Shown piece by piece: positions 10,782-13,357 of a stretch of 13,357 bases of DNA; the stretch's first letter is position 1; each line of letters starts with the position of its first letter. The DNA comes from an uncultured Oscillospiraceae bacterium (GTDB lineage: Bacteria > Bacillota > Clostridia > Oscillospirales > Acutalibacteraceae), in assembly GCA_900546785.1 (NCBI GenBank), contig URED01000046.1, positions 1 through 13,357 of the forward strand. The letters are read 5' to 3'. The notes below the pieces were generated by a model. The model saw only the letters and a program-made list of their open reading frames with translations. It was not told the origin of the DNA and did no database searches. The translations under genes were made by a program, and so were the position numbers.

Positions 10782-11468
10782 TTAAAGAAACGTTTTATAT
10801 CTGCTGGCGGCAGACATGGTCTGCATGATCCCCAGCGTGCGCCTGCTGCATTTTATGGTTTGACCGGCGGCAAAAAACAGCTTTCTGCCTTTCAGCAGGG
10901 CGGGCGTTATATCCAGCTCAAACGTTAAAGCGTTTTTGCATAAAACGACTGTGCCGTCCGCCAGGTTTTCTACAAAATCCTTGTCTACAGATGCTTTATC
11001 GGCAAGTATTTTTACATTTTTTATCTCAAAGTCCACGGCGCAGGTCCTGCCGTTGCATGCCATAAGCTCAGCGGGGTAGCCTTTTTCGTAAACCACCGTG
11101 CCGTTCACTTTGATTTTTATGGCTTTTTCTTTGGAATGGAGCAGCGCCACAATATCGTTTACGGTGTAGAACGTATCTTCGCTGCATTTTGCGCAGTCCA
11201 GCTCTGCGGCGCCGTTTATGGAACAAAACTGAACGTCCTTATCCGTAAAGATCTCATCCGCCACATTTTTGATCGGTATGCTGCCGTACGCCTCCATCAG
11301 TGCCTCGTCCGGCTTTTCGGGCAGGATCACCGTTGCCGCGTTGAGCATTTTAATGTTTTTGAGCGCGGCGGGCGAATAGTGCCTGAGGTCAAGCAGGGGG
11401 GTATTGAACATGTTTTTATACCTGTCCGCATCCTGCGCTTTTGCGTTCTTTTTTCTGAATAATGACAT
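10782..11468 (-). CDS. Conserved-looking cytoplasmic protein of unknown function, 228 aa (partner of sigma factor)
   Basis: ATG 11468 is preceded by AAAGGACGGAGGAAA; the longer frame from 11507 lacks a site. After a basic N-terminus (MSLFRKKN) the sequence is rich in short strand-like stretches with hydrophobic-polar alternation (NIKMLNAATVILPEKP, KIKVNGTVVYEKG, VDFEIKNVKILADK, LADGTVVLCKNALTFELD). This suggests a beta-helix or beta-roll like repeated fold, as in polymer-forming bactofilins or LiaF-type C-terminal domains, but that is a resemblance only. Seven cysteines are present (C82, C92, C95, C138, C143, C177, C207), with C92-x2-C95 and C138-x4-C143 possibly binding metal or redox active. 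No signal peptide or membrane helix is visible. It is the first gene of a two-gene unit with the sigma factor. Confidence 0.75.
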   Translation of the reverse strand: MSLFRKKNAKAQDADRYKNMFNTPLLDLRHYSPAALKNIKMLNAATVILPEKPDEALMEAYGSIPIKNVADEIFTDKDVQFCSINGAAELDCAKCSEDTFYTVNDIVALLHSKEKAIKIKVNGTVVYEKGYPAELMACNGRTCAVDFEIKNVKILADKASVDKDFVENLADGTVVLCKNALTFELDITPALLKGRKLFFAAGQTIKCSRRTLGIMQTMSAASRYKTFL

Positions 11469-11608
11469 TTTCCTCCGTCCTTTCAATAACATTTGGAGAG
11501 CTCTCACTTATTATGACGGCAAAGACCGCAGATCTGTCTGCCCGAAACGAATTGTTTTTTAGCTTTGTGCTTATACCCGCCGCCAGAGCGGGTCGTTTTA
11601 TCGGTATA

Positions 11609-12259
11609 TCAGGTGTATTTCAGCATGATTTCAGCGGCACTTTTCAGGTCTTGGCATTTTGCGAACAGCAATGCATGAGTTTCTGTATCGCCCTGCCAAA
11701 GGTCAGGGATCATGATCACTTTCATGCCTGCGGAATGTGCCGACAGAATGCCGTTTTTTGAATCCTCCAACGCAAAGCAGTCCGCAGGTGAAACGGCAAG
11801 GGCGCCGGCAGCGGCAAGGTAAATATCCGGGGCAGGCTTTGAATTTTGTATCCTATCGCCGCAGACGATCGCGTCAAAATAAGTTTCTATTTTTGCGGCT
11901 TTGAGGTTTCTGTATACGCCGTTGCTGCCTGTTGACGACGCAAGCGCGATCTTAAAACCGCCGGATCTCAGTCTTTTCAGTGTTTCTTCAAGATACGGCT
12001 TTTGGGGTATGCCGTGCTTTTCAAAATGCGCATAGGTGTATTCGCGGCACAGAGAACGGAATTTTTGTATCTCAAAATCCGCGCCGTAATATTTTCGGAG
12101 CACCTCGTTCACTGCCGCCTCGTTCATACCCAGCGTTTTGTACGCAAGCCTGCTTGCAGGTTTGATATTCAATTTTTTGCATGCGTAGTCCCAAGCGGAA
12201 AAACCAAGGCTTTCCGTGTCAAACAGCACGCCGTCCATATCAAAAATAACCGCTTTCAT
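11609..12259 (-). CDS. HAD-superfamily hydrolase, beta-phosphoglucomutase-like (subfamily IA), 216 aa
   Basis: Phosphatases and phosphomutases of this family act on small phosphorylated sugars. Motif I is DMDGVLFDTE with nucleophile D7 and acid/base D9; motif II is S108 (ASSTG); motif III is K141 (SKPAPD); motif IV is E165-D166 (LEDSKNG). A four-helix cap lies between residues 16 and 85, the C1 type with the beta-phosphoglucomutase-like pattern. Length is normal for the family. ATG 12259 has only a weak GGTG 5 nt upstream. It stands alone, with 140 nt to the next leftward unit. That gap holds a 6-bp GC hairpin (11575-11600 region) without a T-tract on this strand. The exact substrate cannot be read from sequence. 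Confidence 0.9.
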   Translation of the reverse strand: MKAVIFDMDGVLFDTESLGFSAWDYACKKLNIKPASRLAYKTLGMNEAAVNEVLRKYYGADFEIQKFRSLCREYTYAHFEKHGIPQKPYLEETLKRLRSGGFKIALASSTGSNGVYRNLKAAKIETYFDAIVCGDRIQNSKPAPDIYLAAAGALAVSPADCFALEDSKNGILSAHSAGMKVIMIPDLWQGDTETHALLFAKCQDLKSAAEIMLKYT

Positions 12260-12338
12260 AAGAACACCACAATCCCTTGCATCAATTGGATTCTATTATC
12301 CTGCCGCCCGAACGCGCGGCGCGCCGGAATCTGTTATC

Positions 12339-12376
12339 AAAAACACCCGCCGGAGTCAAAAGACTTTTGGCGGGTG
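12339..12376 (-). terminator. Intrinsic terminator of membrane-protein gene
   Basis: CACCCGCC (12344-12351) pairs with GGCGGGTG (12369-12376), with an inner GTC-AAAA-GAC stem. On the minus strand the stem is followed by TTTTTGAT (12343 downward). It lies just after the stop of the leftward gene at 12402. Confidence 0.85.
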
Positions 12377-12401
12377 CGGTTTTATACAGTCAACGGCGGT
12401 T

Positions 12402-13199
12402 TTATTCTTCCCTTGCCGCGCCTGCAAAGAGAAGGGCGGAGCCTGCAGTTTTCTTTCTGAGCACGGCAAATACGGCAATAAGGGCAACGTAAATTGCGAT
12501 CCAGCAGATATAGGATTTGCTCAGGTGCATGCCGGCATTGAGGATGATAAGCGTGGAGCTGAGTTTCCTTGCCGCACCCAGAACAAAGCCTATTGTTGAA
12601 AAATCACAGATCAGCGCGGCATTCTTTCCTCTGTAAACCAAACAGAATATGCCGAGTACGCAGGCGGCGGCAATGTAAAAGCCGGCGTCAAGCGCGTAGG
12701 GCAGCATCATGCTGCCTGTTTTTATGTAAGCGTACTGCTCAAGCGGGTTGGATATGCTTGTTACAAAAGGAATTACGATGAGCAGCGCGGCAACCGGCAG
12801 CGCGCGGATATGGTTTTCCTTTTTGTTTTGCGAAAGATATATTTTATATACTGCATACAAAAACAGCACAAGCGCCATCTTGCGCACGATGTAATAAACG
12901 CAGGCGGCGTCCAGATTATATGCGGAAAGCATGTCAATGTTGGGCGGCAGCAGCTTGAACGCGAAAATGCCCGCTATCATGCCGAAATACGGTTCTTTTG
13001 TCTTGATCAGGATCAAAAACACCGCCGCAACGGCAAGCGTAAACACAAATGCCTGAATGAGCGCGGAAGTCTCGCCCCACGGCGTGAGCCTTTTAAATGC
13101 TTTTTCGCCTGCGTAGCAGAGAACGACGATTGCAAGCGAAAGCAGCGAAAGAAGCTGATTTTTATTGAATTTGAAATTTTTCATACGCATCACTTTCAT
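12402..13199 (-). CDS. Polytopic membrane protein of unknown function, ~265 aa
   Basis: About seven or eight hydrophobic segments are visible: LLSLLSLAIVVLCYAG near the N-terminus, then IQAFVFTLAVAAVFLILI, FGMIAGIFAFKLLPP, MALVLFLYAVYKIYL, VAALLIVIPFVTSIS, YIAAACVLGIFCLVY, FSTIGFVLGAARKLSSTLI and WIAIYVALIAVFAVL. The loops are short and the N-terminus is basic (KNFKFNKNQ). There is no transporter signature, catalytic motif or signal peptide that I recognise. The start is uncertain: ATGs lie at 13199, 13190 and 13184, none with a good Shine-Dalgarno, and only the last has a GTGA upstream. The gene is monocistronic, with its own promoter and terminator. The C-terminus ends FAGAAREE. Confidence 0.75.
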   Translation of the reverse strand: MKVMRMKNFKFNKNQLLSLLSLAIVVLCYAGEKAFKRLTPWGETSALIQAFVFTLAVAAVFLILIKTKEPYFGMIAGIFAFKLLPPNIDMLSAYNLDAACVYYIVRKMALVLFLYAVYKIYLSQNKKENHIRALPVAALLIVIPFVTSISNPLEQYAYIKTGSMMLPYALDAGFYIAAACVLGIFCLVYRGKNAALICDFSTIGFVLGAARKLSSTLIILNAGMHLSKSYICWIAIYVALIAVFAVLRKKTAGSALLFAGAAREE

Positions 13200-13222
13200 A
13201 TAAAACAATATTATTAACTTTT

Positions 13223-13251
13223 ATTATATAGGAAAGCTGCGTTTTCTTCAA
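13223..13251 (-). promoter_or_regulatory. Sigma-A promoter of membrane-protein gene
   Basis: On the minus strand TTGAAG (13251-13246), a 17-nt spacer and TATAAT (13228-13223) are found. A start near 13216 leaves a leader of 17 nt to ATG 13199 or 32 nt to ATG 13184. Confidence 0.7.
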
Positions 13252-13357
13252 TTCGGAAATTTACCAAAATTATCCGCCTCTATGTGTGAAATGTATACAA
13301 TGGGCGGCGGCAGGAGCATAAACAAAGGCAAAAAAAAGCGCCGCTTTGGTCAAAAAG
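13252..13357. other. Intergenic DNA at right edge
   Basis: No gene is seen. On the minus strand AAAGC-GGC-GCTTT followed by a T-run (about 13331-13345) looks like part of a terminator of a leftward neighbour beyond the window, cut by the edge. Confidence 0.3.

Noticed and set aside
10221..10928. Plus-strand ORF of 235 codons
   Set aside because: It starts inside a terminator hairpin and runs antisense to the sigma-factor gene.
11570..11605. Hairpin ACCCGC/GCGGGT downstream of the HAD gene as a terminator
   Set aside because: The stem is only 6 bp and the minus strand that would need it has no T-run after it.
11469..11608. Promoter for the unknown-protein/sigma operon
   Set aside because: A CATAAT box is present (about 11508-11513 on the minus strand) but no -35 of any sigma class sits at the right distance that I could defend.

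Overview
The window reads as a low-to-mid GC gut-type Firmicute (Clostridia, probably Ruminococcus/Oscillospiraceae-like; inferred from protein style, Shine-Dalgarno use and sigma-A promoters, not from a marker gene). It contains the right-hand end of an integrated phage-like or integrative element (about 1-5113), followed by host chromosome (about 5114-13357).

Element, 1-5113. A leftward operon of very small, tightly coupled genes starts at 1704 and runs off the left edge: an XRE regulator, an excisionase/AlpA-like HTH protein, two paralogous ~70-residue proteins, an HTH-plus-cysteine protein that carries a frameshift, and two tiny one-helix membrane proteins. A rightward gene for a short CI-like repressor (1859-2191) is divergent from this operon. 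Both promoters are near-consensus and are interleaved with a 46-nt inverted repeat built on TACCCCTA half-sites. Behind the repressor, and antisense to its 3' end, lies a 52-codon ORF (2094-2252) with a good sigma-A promoter and a textbook Gram-positive LexA/SOS box. The repressor has no self-cleaving peptidase domain, so this ORF is a strong candidate for the prophage's SOS induction switch. Further right are a DUF4236 membrane protein with a threonine-rich extracellular stalk (probable lysogenic cargo), a terminator, and a tyrosine integrase.

Junction, 4999-5548. About 100 nt past the integrase is the 3' end of a tRNA gene (GTCACTCCGACCA, acceptor strand plus CCA) followed by its own terminator. 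This is what attR looks like when an element inserts in a tRNA 3' end. C72/A73 geometry suggests tRNA-Pro, and the intact tRNA should lie at the unseen left end. The next 370 nt are a mosaic of further tRNA-derived pieces in both orientations.

Host, 5549-13357. A secreted CHAP-domain protein with six ~75-residue repeats and an FN3 domain (leftward) is divergent from a long tandem-GT2 glycosyltransferase (rightward). These are followed by a leftward two-gene unit (unknown protein plus ECF-like sigma factor), a HAD hydrolase and a polytopic membrane protein. Strong hairpin terminators separate the units.
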